Below, one piece after another: positions 35,590-44,848 of a DNA stretch of 64,000 nucleotides. Source of the DNA: Latescibacteria bacterium UBA6620 (GTDB lineage Bacteria > Latescibacterota > UBA2968). Position 1 is the stretch's first letter; each line of letters begins with the position of its first letter. A program made the translations under genes and the position numbers. The notes under the pieces were generated by a model that had not been told where the DNA came from, did no database searches, and saw nothing but the letters and a program-made list of their open reading frames with translations. The stretch covers positions 62,001-126,000 of the forward strand of contig DJHM01000061.1 of assembly GCA_002433075.1 (NCBI GenBank). The letters run 5' to 3'.

Positions 35590-36402
35590 TTGAGACTCGC
35601 CTTCTATACGTACAGCTACACTGACCGGCTCGAGATGCCGCTCGAGCCAGCGCTTGAGAAGATTGCCGCCACTGGTTATGACGGCATCGATATCTCGGGG
35701 ACGCACGGCACGTCCGCCGATCCCCATTCCGTCACACCCGACCTTCGCGAGCGGACAAAGGCAACCGCCGACCGCCTAGGCCTCTCCATCGAGGCCATCA
35801 TCACCCACGCCACCCTCGCCGACTCACTCTTGACCGACGCACCCCTCGATCTCGACGGATCCATCGACCTGGCTGTCGACGTCGGCGCCCCTCTCGTCGT
35901 TTTCCATATGGGCGGACCGACAGAGGATGAAGCGAAACGGACGGAAGCTTGGGGCCGCGTCGTCGAAACCCTGAAGCGATCGCTAGAGTACGCGGAGCCG
36001 AAAGGCGTCAAGCTCGCCGTCGACGGGGTGTGGAAGGACTGGCTCGTTGAGACACCCGAGTCGTTCCTTCAACTGCACGAGGAGATCGCTCACCCCCTGT
36101 TTGGCATCAACTTCGACCCCTGTTACCTGATGTTACTCGATCTCGACCCGTCCGATGTGGCTCGTCAATGGAGCGACCGTATTTTCCACGCTCATCTGAA
36201 GGACCACATCGGTACGTATCCGGACTACGAACACCGCATCCCGGCTCGAGGGGATGTGGATTACGTCATGACGATTCAGACACTACGTGAGATCGGTTTC
36301 AGAGAGGCCATCTCGATCGAGACGTTTACTTACATGGACTTCGAAGAATCGTGCGATGTAGGTTACAAAAGCTTGGCACCTCTTCTCGGAGATGGGAGCT
36401 GA
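35590..36402 (+). CDS. Sugar phosphate isomerase/epimerase (AP endonuclease 2-like TIM barrel)
   Basis: The 270-residue protein has the xylose isomerase-like TIM barrel: LAFYTYSYTDRLEMPLEPAL, GYDGIDISGTHG, and a metal His/Glu series in VVFHMGGPTEDEA, GINFDPCYL, IFHAHLKDHIG and the late Glu of EAISIETFTY. Members isomerise or epimerise free or phosphorylated keto-sugars and inositols, and often sit next to Gfo/Idh enzymes as here. TTG at 35590 is used; there is no ATG near the conserved start. Confidence 0.86.
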   Translation: MRLAFYTYSYTDRLEMPLEPALEKIAATGYDGIDISGTHGTSADPHSVTPDLRERTKATADRLGLSIEAIITHATLADSLLTDAPLDLDGSIDLAVDVGAPLVVFHMGGPTEDEAKRTEAWGRVVETLKRSLEYAEPKGVKLAVDGVWKDWLVETPESFLQLHEEIAHPLFGINFDPCYLMLLDLDPSDVARQWSDRIFHAHLKDHIGTYPDYEHRIPARGDVDYVMTIQTLREIGFREAISIETFTYMDFEESCDVGYKSLAPLLGDGS

Positions 36403-36409
36403 GGAACGA

Positions 36410-37861
36410 ATGCAACCACTCAACATAGAGTCCAGACTCGAGCTGTTCGTCGATGACCATCTCCTCGATCGACTGTCGAACGGCGCAACGCGGAGGCTAC
36501 ATACACCACAGCCGAAGGAGATCGCCCTCGTTTACGATCGCCCGTGGGAGGGGAATACCAGCGGATACTTCACGGTGTTACGGGATTACAACGGCTTCCG
36601 GATGTACTACCGCGGGTCTGGAGCCACCTACCTCCCCGACGGATATTTCGGTGGCGGTCAGGTCACCTGCGTGGCGGAAAGTACCGACGGAATCAACTGG
36701 GAACGACCGAAGCTGGACCTGTTCGAAGTCGGAGGACACCGACACAACAATGTCATACTAACCTCAGACGTAGCTGGAAAGGCTGTCCACAATCTGTGTC
36801 CTTTCCTCGATCCACGAAGGGAAGTCCCCGACGAGGAACGCTACAAAGCATTGGGAGGTGGAAAGGCAGATCTGCTTGCCCTCGCGTCACCGGACGGAAT
36901 CCACTGGAAACAGATCGGTGACTCGGCCGTGATCACCGACGGCGCCTTCGATTCTCAGAATCTCGCGTTCTGGGATACGACAAGGGAAGAGTACCGCGCC
37001 TACTTCCGTGACTTTCGTGAGGGTCGGGACATCAAGACGAGCGCCTCTGCGGACTTCCGTGAATGGACGAAGCCCGAATGGCTGACCTACACACCGGAGC
37101 GGGTCAGCGAACTCTATACGAACCAGATTCAGCCCTACTACCGAGCACCCCATATCCTTCTCGGTTTCCCGACTCGTTACGTTCAGAGACCCTGGCAGCC
37201 TGCGACCGACTACCTTCCCCATCCGGAGTACCGAAGGATGCGAGCACGCATCTCCTACCGGGAAGGCACGGCGGTCACGGATGGCATGTTCATGTCAAGT
37301 CGAGATCGACAGCACTTCCACATCTGGGAAGAATCTTTCCTCCGACCCGGTCTCTGGTCCCGCGACGGCTGGTTCTACGGCGATAACTATCAGAGTCTCG
37401 GTTTGATCGAGACTGCCTCCGACCGCGATGAGAGAATCAACGAGCTCTCGTTTTTCGTCAGCGAGGGTAGCAACCAACCGACGCACGCAAGGCTGCGGCG
37501 TCACACCATTCGGATCGACGGATTCGTATCGGTCGCGGCCCCACTCCGGGGTGGAGAAGTGGTGACCAAGGCACTCCAGTTCGAGGGCCGGAAACTATTG
37601 ATCAACTATGCGACTGGCGCGGCGGGCTCGGTGAGAGTCGAAATTCAGGATGCCGAGGGAGCAGCGATCGAGGGATACGCACTCGACGATGCTGAGGAGC
37701 TGTTTGGTGATTCGCTGGAGCAGCCGGTGCTTTGGAAACACGGCGCAGACGTTGGATCGCTGGAAGGCAGACCCGTAAGGCTCCGCTTCGTACTCGCAGA
37801 TGCGGATCTCTACAGCCTTCGGTTTACCGATCCGGCCACGGAACCGTATGTCCCACGTTAA
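36410..37861 (+). CDS. Glycosyl hydrolase-like beta-propeller protein of unknown specificity
   Basis: The 483-residue protein begins IESRLELFVDDHLLDRL, followed by repeated blades: YYRGSGATYLPDGYFGG, VAESTDGINWERPKL, LASPDGIHWKQIGD, SASADFREWTKPEWL and FMSSRDRQHFHIWEES. The S-x-DG-x-xW repeats suggest a five-bladed propeller like that of GH32/GH43/GH117-type families. The C-terminal part (RVEIQDAEGAAIEGYALDDA) is a beta sandwich. No secretion signal is visible. It likely acts on a carbohydrate, but the catalytic residues cannot be assigned. ATG 36410 has GAGGA six bases upstream and overlaps no longer frame than needed. Confidence 0.7.
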   Translation: MQPLNIESRLELFVDDHLLDRLSNGATRRLHTPQPKEIALVYDRPWEGNTSGYFTVLRDYNGFRMYYRGSGATYLPDGYFGGGQVTCVAESTDGINWERPKLDLFEVGGHRHNNVILTSDVAGKAVHNLCPFLDPRREVPDEERYKALGGGKADLLALASPDGIHWKQIGDSAVITDGAFDSQNLAFWDTTREEYRAYFRDFREGRDIKTSASADFREWTKPEWLTYTPERVSELYTNQIQPYYRAPHILLGFPTRYVQRPWQPATDYLPHPEYRRMRARISYREGTAVTDGMFMSSRDRQHFHIWEESFLRPGLWSRDGWFYGDNYQSLGLIETASDRDERINELSFFVSEGSNQPTHARLRRHTIRIDGFVSVAAPLRGGEVVTKALQFEGRKLLINYATGAAGSVRVEIQDAEGAAIEGYALDDAEELFGDSLEQPVLWKHGADVGSLEGRPVRLRFVLADADLYSLRFTDPATEPYVPR

Positions 37862-37882
37862 TCGCCCGCTCGAAGACGCGAC

Positions 37883-39298
37883 ATGAACCCAACGCCCCTT
37901 TACTACCAGACGATTGCCGAGGTCGCGGATCGGATCGCAGCCAAAGAGCTCTCACCAGTCGATCTCACGACTGCGATGCTCGATCGCATCGATCAACTCG
38001 AAGGGCAGCTCAAGTGCTACGCGACACTGATGGCCGACGAGGCGATAGCGTCAGCCCGCCGGGCGGAGGAGGAAATCTCCACTGGCAAATACATGGGCCC
38101 CCTTCACGGCGTCCCCATCGCAATCAAGGACCTCTGTTTCACAAAGGGGGTTCGGACGATGGGAGGCTCGAAAGCCCTGATGGATCACGTCCCCGACTTC
38201 GACAGCACCGTCGTTACCCGATTCGCAGAAGCGGGAGCGGTTCTGCTCGGAAAACTCAATCTCACCGAAGGTGCGATGGGCGGCTACAACCCGGCGCTCG
38301 AAATCCCGAAGAATCCCTGGAACCCGACCCGCTGGGCCGGTGCCTCCTCGAGCGGCTCCGGCGCGGCAACCGCCGCCGGTCTTTGCTACGGATCGCTCGG
38401 TAGCGACACCGGCGGCTCCATCCGGTTTCCCTCTGCTGCCTGTGGGATCGTCGGGATCAAGCCTACCTGGGGGCGCGTCAGCCGTCACGGTGTCCTCGCG
38501 CTCGCCGATTCCCTCGACCACGTCGGCCCGATGACACGCAGCACGGCCGACGCCGCCATCCTGCTCCGCGCCATCGCCGGTCACGACCCCAATGACCCGA
38601 CCTCCTTGCCCTCACCCGTGCCGGACTACCTTGCAGGGATCGACGAGGGCATCGAGGGTGTCCGCATTGGGTGGGCGGAAGACTACGCAACCCGCAACAT
38701 CAATCCCGAGGTCGTCGAGGCCGTTCGGGCCGCAGTGGGTGGTCTCGAATCTATCGGGGCCCAGATCGTCGAGATCGATTTGCCCGACCTCGATCCCTAC
38801 GTCGAGTCCTGGCCGGTGCTCTGTTCGGCCGAGGCGCTCGTCGCCCATCAGGACACTTACCCTGCGAAAGCCGATGACTACGGTCCGTGGTTCCGCGACT
38901 GGTTGGAGATGGGCGAAAGGGTGACTGGGGCAGATTACGCACGAGCGAACAATGCCCGGGCCGCCTGTGTCGGTCATCTCCGCACCGCATTCCAGAACAT
39001 CGATCTGCTCGCCTGTCCTACAACGGCCTGGCCGCCCTACGAAGTCGTGGGGGAAGATCTCTACGGCCCTCTGCCCACGAAGCCACGGGACCCCAAGATG
39101 CAACGCTTCACCGCTCCCTTCGACTACAGTGGCGCCCCGACTATCTGCCTCCCCTGTGGACTGAACAGTGAGAATCCACCTCTGCCCCTGAGTTTTCAGC
39201 TCGTGGGAGAGCCTCTCAGTGAAGCGCTGCTCTGTCGTGCGGGCCACGCCTTCGAGCAAGCCACCGACTGGCACACGCTTCGACCCCCGATCGCATAA
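37883..39298 (+). CDS. Amidase (amidase signature family)
   Basis: The 471-residue enzyme has the amidase-signature triad: Lys82 (IAIKDLCF), a cis-Ser in the stretch Ser155-Ser157 (GASSSGSG), and nucleophile Ser179 in GSDTGGSIRFPS. The Gly/Ser loop differs slightly from the common GGSSGGS but keeps the geometry. Members hydrolyse amides, nicotinamide-like compounds or act as GatA; the absence of gatB or gatC nearby argues for a catabolic amidase. It follows the propeller gene by about 20 bp, so co-transcription is likely. Confidence 0.88.
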   Translation: MNPTPLYYQTIAEVADRIAAKELSPVDLTTAMLDRIDQLEGQLKCYATLMADEAIASARRAEEEISTGKYMGPLHGVPIAIKDLCFTKGVRTMGGSKALMDHVPDFDSTVVTRFAEAGAVLLGKLNLTEGAMGGYNPALEIPKNPWNPTRWAGASSSGSGAATAAGLCYGSLGSDTGGSIRFPSAACGIVGIKPTWGRVSRHGVLALADSLDHVGPMTRSTADAAILLRAIAGHDPNDPTSLPSPVPDYLAGIDEGIEGVRIGWAEDYATRNINPEVVEAVRAAVGGLESIGAQIVEIDLPDLDPYVESWPVLCSAEALVAHQDTYPAKADDYGPWFRDWLEMGERVTGADYARANNARAACVGHLRTAFQNIDLLACPTTAWPPYEVVGEDLYGPLPTKPRDPKMQRFTAPFDYSGAPTICLPCGLNSENPPLPLSFQLVGEPLSEALLCRAGHAFEQATDWHTLRPPIA

Positions 39299-39443
39299 GG
39301 TCACGGCTGTACCAGGCACTGCGGTTCGCCAATGATCGTGCCCATCGATACAATCCTGCCTGTCGGCAGGATCACTCGGGGACACGGTGACCGCGAACAC
39401 ATCACGTTTAGCGACAAAAACGCAGAGCATTTTGGGATCCCAG

Positions 39444-40563
39444 ATGAACGACGACGTCGCATACGGCCAGTCCACTCTTCCATCCGGCATTCGATCGCGT
39501 TTCATCGAAGACGTCAACGGTCTCACCCTCCACATTCTCGAGGCCGGTTTCGATGCGAACCGTCCGCTCATCCTGCTCCTCCACGGCTTTCCCGAACTCG
39601 CCTACAGCTGGCGAAAGCTTCTCCTCCCGCTCGCAGATACCGGCTACCACGTCGTCGCTCCCGATCAGCGAGGCTACGGTCGGACGACCGGCTGGGACGG
39701 CGACTACGACGGGGATCTCGCGTCCTTCCGCATCCTGAACCTCGTCCGTGACGCCATCGGTCGAAGCCGTCGTCGGCCACGACTTCGGATCTCCCGTCGC
39801 CGCGTGGAGCGCACTCCTTCGTCCAGATATCTATCGGTCCGTCACCTTGATGAGTGCCCCGTTCGGGGGCCCTCCGCCTCTGCCGTTCGATACGGCTCGG
39901 AATCCTGCGTCCGACCAACCCGTGACGACGATTCACGGCGATCTCGCCGCACTCGATCGGCCTCGCAAACACTATCAGCGCTACTACACCACGCGGGAGG
40001 CCGATCCGAATATGCACGGCGCTTCGCAGGGCGTTCACGACTTCCTGCGCGCCTACTATCACTACAAGAGTGCCGATTGGAAGCAGAACCGCCCTCACCC
40101 TCTTGAGTCTTGGTCTGCGCCGGAACTTGCGAAGATGCCGACCTACTACGTGATGGATCTCGACGCAGGAATGGCCGAGACCCTCGAGCCTCATATTCCT
40201 GCATCCGAAGAGATCGCATCCTGCGGCTGGTTGACAGAGGAAGAATTGAGCGTCTACAGCGAGGTGTTCCAGCGAAACGGTTTTCAGGGTGGACTGCAGT
40301 GGTACGGCTGTGGACAGGACCCACGTTTCCAGACGGAAGCCCAGACCTATGCGGGGCGCACCATCGATGTCCCCGCCTGTTTCATCGGGGGCGCCAGCGA
40401 CTGGGGAGTTTATCAAAGACTAGGCGCGCTCGAGAGGATGGAATCACATTCCTGCACGGACTACCGCGGAACCCACCTCGTTGAAGGAGCCGGCCACTGG
40501 GTCCAGCAGGAACAGCCTGAAACCGTCGTGGGACAGCTGCTACGGTTTCTGTCAAACGGGTAA
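39444..40563 (+). pseudogene. Alpha/beta hydrolase (epoxide hydrolase-like) with a frame-breaking deletion
   Basis: The first part, from ATG 39444, reads ILLLHGFPELAYSWRKLLLP, APDQRGYGRTTGWD and FRILNLVRDA, then loses sense at about 39755. In the next frame the protein resumes as SVEAVVGHDFGSPVAAWSAL (nucleophile Asp in GHDFG) through to GGASDWGVYQ and GAGHWVQQEQ (acid and His). Aligned by motif spacing, about eight codons between NLVRDA and the GHDFG strand are missing, with a net frame change. This is a true deletion, not a single base-call slip. The gene is probably inactive. Intact homologues hydrolyse epoxides, haloalkanes or esters. Confidence 0.75.
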
Positions 40564-40579
40564 GCCTAGTCCAGAAAAA

Positions 40580-40693
40580 TGTCATCCCACCCACGTTTTC
40601 CAGCCGCCTGTCCTGAGTTTGCCGAAGGGGGATCCATTCTCCGTTTTCGCGTAAGTCAAAATGGACCCCGGCCAGCGGGCACGCCGGGGTGAT
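40580..40693. repeat. MITE-like element with terminal inverted repeats, copy 2
   Basis: The element runs from TGTCATCCCACC to GCCGGGGTGAT, with the inner block AATGGACCCCGGCCAG and the segment CTGTCCTGAGTTTGCCGAAG. These blocks recur in the copies at 60814 and 63760. It lies in the 252-bp gap between the broken hydrolase and the peptidase; no gene is seen there. Confidence 0.72.
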
Positions 40694-40744
40694 AAGGTAC
40701 TGATCGAACCAAGCCATGTTCGTTTGCCGGATTCATTTCCGCTC

Positions 40745-40772
40745 GTAGGGTCACGGCATGCCGTGACCCTAC
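40745..40772. repeat. Dispersed palindromic repeat, copy 3 (28-bp perfect palindrome)
   Basis: GTAGGGTCACGGCA is followed immediately by its exact complement, giving a 28-bp perfect palindrome with no loop. An identical copy is at 52113. It lies 43 bp before the start of the peptidase gene. Confidence 0.85.
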
Positions 40773-40815
40773 CCTTTCAATTCAACTTTACCGGGTGGTT
40801 TCAAGGATCAAGCCA

Positions 40816-42189
40816 ATGAATCTCGACTGGAAAGAAATCGACCGCTACCTCATCGGGGAAGCCTGGGCAGGATCCCGTGTCGCAGAACACGCACGCGTCC
40901 TGTGCGAAGAAATCGGCCCCCGTTGGTCTTCCTCAGAAGCCGAGGCCAAAGCCATTGACTACATCGAGACCCAGATGAAGGCCGATGGACACGACCACGC
41001 TGAGGCCGAACCTTTCGAGGTCCGCACCTGGGACCACGAAGAGGCGGAAGCAACCGTTGACGGTCAGCCGATCCACTTCGTTCCCTTCAATCGATGTCCG
41101 ACGTGCAGCGTGGAAGGACCCATCGTCGACGTTGGATTCGCCACGCCTCACGCGCTCCAGGACGCCCGTTCCGATCTGAGCGGCAGCATCGCCGTGATGA
41201 ACCTGGGGCACGAGCCCTTCACCACTCCGGTACCACACAACGACCGGCTGATCCAGCTGAGAGAAGCCGGGACTGCAGCCGTTATCTGCGTGGACACCAA
41301 AACCGGAGACCGGGCGGAATACCACAATGCGGGTGACTGGAGCAAACCCGAACGCGCAGAACCCCCCCTTCCGGTGGCCACCACCTCGCGAGAAGACGGG
41401 GCCCTCCTTCGACGACATTCGCTCGAAGGAAGAAGCGTCCGGTTCGTGGTGGAGAGCCGGTTCTACAACGCCCCGAGTGCCAATGTCGCTGGCCGAATCG
41501 ACGGAGATCGGTGGCCGGACGAGCATCTCCACCTTGGCGGTCACCACGACACGGTCCTCTGTGCGCCTGGGGGAAACGACAACGCATCTGGCACGATCGC
41601 CGTTCTGGAAACCGGGCGCGTCCTTGCAGGACTCAAGCGCGATCTCGGCATCGGGCCGGGACGTCCCATCCGGTTCGTCACCTATTCGGGTGAAGAGCAG
41701 GGCTTTCAGGGCGCCATCGAGTATGTAAACCGACACTATGTATCCGGCGCCCCCCCTCGTCTGGCCGTCAACCTCGACGAGCTGTCGACCGGTCACATCA
41801 AAGGCCTCGTACTCGCGTTCCCGCATCTCCGGAATTTCATTCAGGCCCAGTTCGAACAGATGGGAGACGGTCTGACCTGTCACGTGATGGCCCAGCTCGA
41901 CGCATCCTCAGATCATTTCCCGTTTCTCCGAAAGGGGATCGACGCCGCTCACTGCTGGCGCTGGCGTTTCCGTGGACGTCATCCCGATTCGGATTTCCAC
42001 CACGAGACAGCAGACACGGTCGACAAACTGAACGTCCGTGAGCTCAAGGAGTACGCCGCTCAGCTGTCCCGGTTGTTGTTGCGGTTGTCCCATCAGCCTC
42101 CGGAAGCGTGGCCCGAAAACCCCCAGACGGAGGAATCGGTCCAGAAGCGGTTGGCAGAGGAGCGTGGGACCGTAGTTCGCGTCTATTAG
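40816..42189 (+). CDS. M28 family zinc metallopeptidase
   Basis: The 457-residue aminopeptidase-like enzyme has the M28 di-zinc set: HLGGHHDTV (His and Asp in HxD form), GGNDNASGTI (bridging Asp), SGEEQG (general base Glu and ligand Glu), AVNLDELS (Asp) and DFHHETADT (His). An inserted protease-associated-type domain (about residues 80-220: GPIVDVGFATPHALQDARSD, LREAGTAAVICV) precedes the core. No signal peptide is visible, so it may act on cytoplasmic peptides or N-acyl amino acids. ATG 40816 fits the family start. It is likely monocistronic. Confidence 0.87.
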   Translation: MNLDWKEIDRYLIGEAWAGSRVAEHARVLCEEIGPRWSSSEAEAKAIDYIETQMKADGHDHAEAEPFEVRTWDHEEAEATVDGQPIHFVPFNRCPTCSVEGPIVDVGFATPHALQDARSDLSGSIAVMNLGHEPFTTPVPHNDRLIQLREAGTAAVICVDTKTGDRAEYHNAGDWSKPERAEPPLPVATTSREDGALLRRHSLEGRSVRFVVESRFYNAPSANVAGRIDGDRWPDEHLHLGGHHDTVLCAPGGNDNASGTIAVLETGRVLAGLKRDLGIGPGRPIRFVTYSGEEQGFQGAIEYVNRHYVSGAPPRLAVNLDELSTGHIKGLVLAFPHLRNFIQAQFEQMGDGLTCHVMAQLDASSDHFPFLRKGIDAAHCWRWRFRGRHPDSDFHHETADTVDKLNVRELKEYAAQLSRLLLRLSHQPPEAWPENPQTEESVQKRLAEERGTVVRVY

Positions 42190-42233
42190 TTGCGATGAAA
42201 CCACCGATCCGTCTTGCCCAGACCGCACCCATC

Positions 42234-42263
42234 CCCAATATTGGGCAGCGATGATTGATCATC
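42234..42263. promoter_or_regulatory. Two adjacent palindromes upstream of the acyl-CoA ligase operon
   Basis: CCCAATATTGGG (42234-42245) is a perfect 12-bp palindrome and GATGATTGATCATC (42250-42263) is a second inverted repeat, about 75-105 bp before the ligase start. The position and symmetry suit operators for a dimeric repressor, but no regulator gene is adjacent. Confidence 0.4.
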
Positions 42264-42340
42264 CATTTTTCAATATCGTAAAGCTACATCCCCGCAGTTG
42301 CTGCTAACATCGAGATGGCCCAACCATCGGAGTGACAGGT

Positions 42341-43867
42341 ATGCCAGAAGGTGCAACGATCCTCGAAGTTTTGGGCGGTAAAGACGATGCGGTTGCGATC
42401 TCCGCGACCGATCGGCCCGACTTGACCTACAAAGACCTGCGCGATCAGATCGACCGAACGGTCGAGGCGCTCAACGGTTTCGGCATCGGACGGAACGACC
42501 GCGTTGCGATCGTTCTCCCGAACGGGTCCGAGATGGCCGTTGCCTACCTCTCGGTTGCGATGGCCGCCACGACTGCCCCCCTCAATCCAGCCTATCGAGT
42601 CGACGAATATGCTTTCTATATGGAAGACCTGAGCGCGAAGGTCCTCCTGGTCGAAGCCGGCAGCTCATCCCCCGCAGTCGAAGCTGCAGAGACCTTGAAC
42701 GTCCCCATTCTCGAAGTCACCACCGACGATCAGCGTCCCGCAGGATCGTTCGACCTCACGGCCCGGACGAAGTTGTCCGGGACCCCCGAGGCCGGAGGTC
42801 TCGCCCAAGCAGACGATGTGGCTCTGGTCCTCCATACCTCCGGTACGACCTCCCGGCCCAAGATCGTCCCGCTCACCCACACCAATGTGTGCGCTTCTGC
42901 CGGGAATATCCGTAACACCCTGAGCCTGACACCCGACGATCGCTGTATGAACGTGATGCCCCTGTTCCACATCCACGGACTGATGGCGGCCATCCTGGCT
43001 TCGCTGAGTGCGGGTGCGAGCGTCTACTGTACCGACGGCTTCAACGCGTTACGATTCTTCGCGCTGCTCGAGGATGCGAATCCGACCTGGTACACAGCCG
43101 TGCCCACAATGCACCAAGCCATCCTGACCCGTGCCAGTCGGAACAAGGAAATCGTCGACAACGCCCGGCTGCGCTTCATCCGATCCTCTTCCGCTTCGCT
43201 CCCGGCTCAGGTAATGGGCGAACTCGAAGAAACTTTCAACGCGCCCGTCGTGGAAGCCTACGCCATGACGGAATCCGCCCATCAGATGACGTGCAACCAG
43301 CTGCCCCCCGGTGTGCGGAAACCAGGCACGGTGGGCCCTGCTGCGGGACCCGAAGTTTCGATTATGGATGAAGCGGGCGAGCTTGTCAGCCAGGGCACGA
43401 TCGGCGAGGTCGTCATCCGGGGACCCAACGTCACCCTCGGCTACGAAAACAACCCCACCGCCAACGCCGAAAACTTCACAAACGGCTGGTTCCGCACGGG
43501 AGACCAGGGTGTGATGGACGAAGACGGCTACGTGACCATCACCGGACGACTCAAGGAGATTATCAACCGGGGCGGAGAGAAGATCTCACCCCGCGAAGTC
43601 GACGACGTGTTGATGGATCACCCCGCAGTGCAGCAGGTCGTCACTTTCGCGATGCCCCATAAATCCCTCGGCGAGGACGTCGCTGCCGCCATCGTGTTAA
43701 GGGAAGGTCAAGACGCGTCCGAGCGGGAGGTCAGGGATTTCGCAGCAGAAAAGCTGGCCGACTTCAAGGTGCCCCGGAAGGTGTTGTTCCTAGAAGAGAT
43801 TCCAAAGGGCCCGACGGGCAAGATGCAGCGTATCGGGCTTGCGGAGAAACTGGGGATCGGTGAATGA
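42341..43867 (+). CDS. AMP-dependent acyl-CoA synthetase, oxalate-CoA ligase-like
   Basis: The 508-residue adenylate-forming enzyme has LVLHTSGTTSRPKIVPLTH (ATP loop), VEAYAMTESAHQMTCNQLPP, WFRTGDQGVMDEDGYVTITG and GRLKEIINRGGEKISP, and the catalytic Lys in PKGPTGKMQRIGL. The stretch AMTE-x-AHQMT-x-N and LPPGVRKPGTVG resembles oxalate-CoA ligases (Pcs60/AAE3) more than fatty-acyl ligases, so oxalate or another short acid may be the substrate. ATG 42341 has GGAG at eight bases. The gene overlaps the next by four bases (ATGA). Confidence 0.82.
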   Translation: MPEGATILEVLGGKDDAVAISATDRPDLTYKDLRDQIDRTVEALNGFGIGRNDRVAIVLPNGSEMAVAYLSVAMAATTAPLNPAYRVDEYAFYMEDLSAKVLLVEAGSSSPAVEAAETLNVPILEVTTDDQRPAGSFDLTARTKLSGTPEAGGLAQADDVALVLHTSGTTSRPKIVPLTHTNVCASAGNIRNTLSLTPDDRCMNVMPLFHIHGLMAAILASLSAGASVYCTDGFNALRFFALLEDANPTWYTAVPTMHQAILTRASRNKEIVDNARLRFIRSSSASLPAQVMGELEETFNAPVVEAYAMTESAHQMTCNQLPPGVRKPGTVGPAAGPEVSIMDEAGELVSQGTIGEVVIRGPNVTLGYENNPTANAENFTNGWFRTGDQGVMDEDGYVTITGRLKEIINRGGEKISPREVDDVLMDHPAVQQVVTFAMPHKSLGEDVAAAIVLREGQDASEREVRDFAAEKLADFKVPRKVLFLEEIPKGPTGKMQRIGLAEKLGIGE

Positions 43868-44838
43868 AGATCTGCATCTTCGGGGCGGGTGCCATCGGCG
43901 GCTACCTCGGCGTCGACCTGTCACTGGCCGGCGCGGACGTGTCCCTCATCGCCCGGGGCCCGCATCTCGAAGCGATGCAGAAGAACGGCGTCAAACTCCT
44001 GATCGACGGTGAGGAGCGCGTCGCTCATCCGACCACGACCAGCGACCCGGCCGAAGTCGGGCCACAGGACGTCGTCATCATCACCCTCAAGGCCCACTCC
44101 GTCCCCGCAATCGTCGACACCATCCAACCCCTGTTCGGACCCGACACCGCCGTCATCACCGCCACGAACGGCATCCCGTGGTGGTATTTCCACCGGCTCG
44201 ACGGGCCCCTGAAAGATCGGCAGCTCAAGAGTGTCGATCCCGGTGGCCAGCAGTGGGAAAAAATCGGTCCGGAACGGGCCATCGGTTGCGTGGTCTACCC
44301 CGCTACCGAAGTCGTCGAACCGGGTGTCATTCAGCATCTCGAAGGCGATCGCTTCAGCCTGGGGGAACCCAGCGGGGAGAAAACCGAGCGTGTCGTGAAG
44401 TTGAGTGAGATTCTGCGAAAGGCCGGATTCAAGGCGCCTGTTCGGCCCAGAATCCGTAACGACATCTGGGTGAAACTGTGGGGCAATCTCACCTTCAATC
44501 CCATCAGCGCTTTGACGCACGCGACCCTCGGCGTCATCGCGACCGAAGATGGCACGCGCTCCATCGCGCGCGGGATGATGCTCGAAGCTCAGACCATCGG
44601 TGAAAAACTGGGGGTGAGGTTCGGGGTCGACGTCGAGCAGCGAATCGCGGGTGCGGCCGCCGTTGGCGCACACAAGACGTCGATGCTTCAGGATCTCGAG
44701 CGGGGCCGGCCGATGGAAATCGATGCTCTGGTGTCGGTCATTCAGGAGATGGGTCGTCTCGTCGAAGTCGAAACGCCTACGATCGACATCGTCCTTTCGC
44801 TCATCCAGCAGAGGGCACGCGTCGCCGGGTGCTACTGA
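43864..44838 (+). CDS. 2-dehydropantoate 2-reductase (ketopantoate reductase) family protein
   Basis: The 324-residue enzyme starts MKICIFGAGAIGGYLG with the NADPH loop and has VIITLKAHSVPA (Lys near the coenzyme), TATNGIPWWYFH and WVKLWGNLTFNPISALT, containing the catalytic Lys and Asn. It closes with a helical C-terminal domain (KTSMLQDLERGRPMEIDALV). PanE homologues make pantoate for coenzyme A, but an operon with an oxalate-CoA ligase-like gene hints at a catabolic alpha-keto acid reductase. ATGA overlap with the ligase shows translational coupling. Confidence 0.86.
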   Translation: MKICIFGAGAIGGYLGVDLSLAGADVSLIARGPHLEAMQKNGVKLLIDGEERVAHPTTTSDPAEVGPQDVVIITLKAHSVPAIVDTIQPLFGPDTAVITATNGIPWWYFHRLDGPLKDRQLKSVDPGGQQWEKIGPERAIGCVVYPATEVVEPGVIQHLEGDRFSLGEPSGEKTERVVKLSEILRKAGFKAPVRPRIRNDIWVKLWGNLTFNPISALTHATLGVIATEDGTRSIARGMMLEAQTIGEKLGVRFGVDVEQRIAGAAAVGAHKTSMLQDLERGRPMEIDALVSVIQEMGRLVEVETPTIDIVLSLIQQRARVAGCY

Positions 44839-44848
44839 ACCGGATCCC

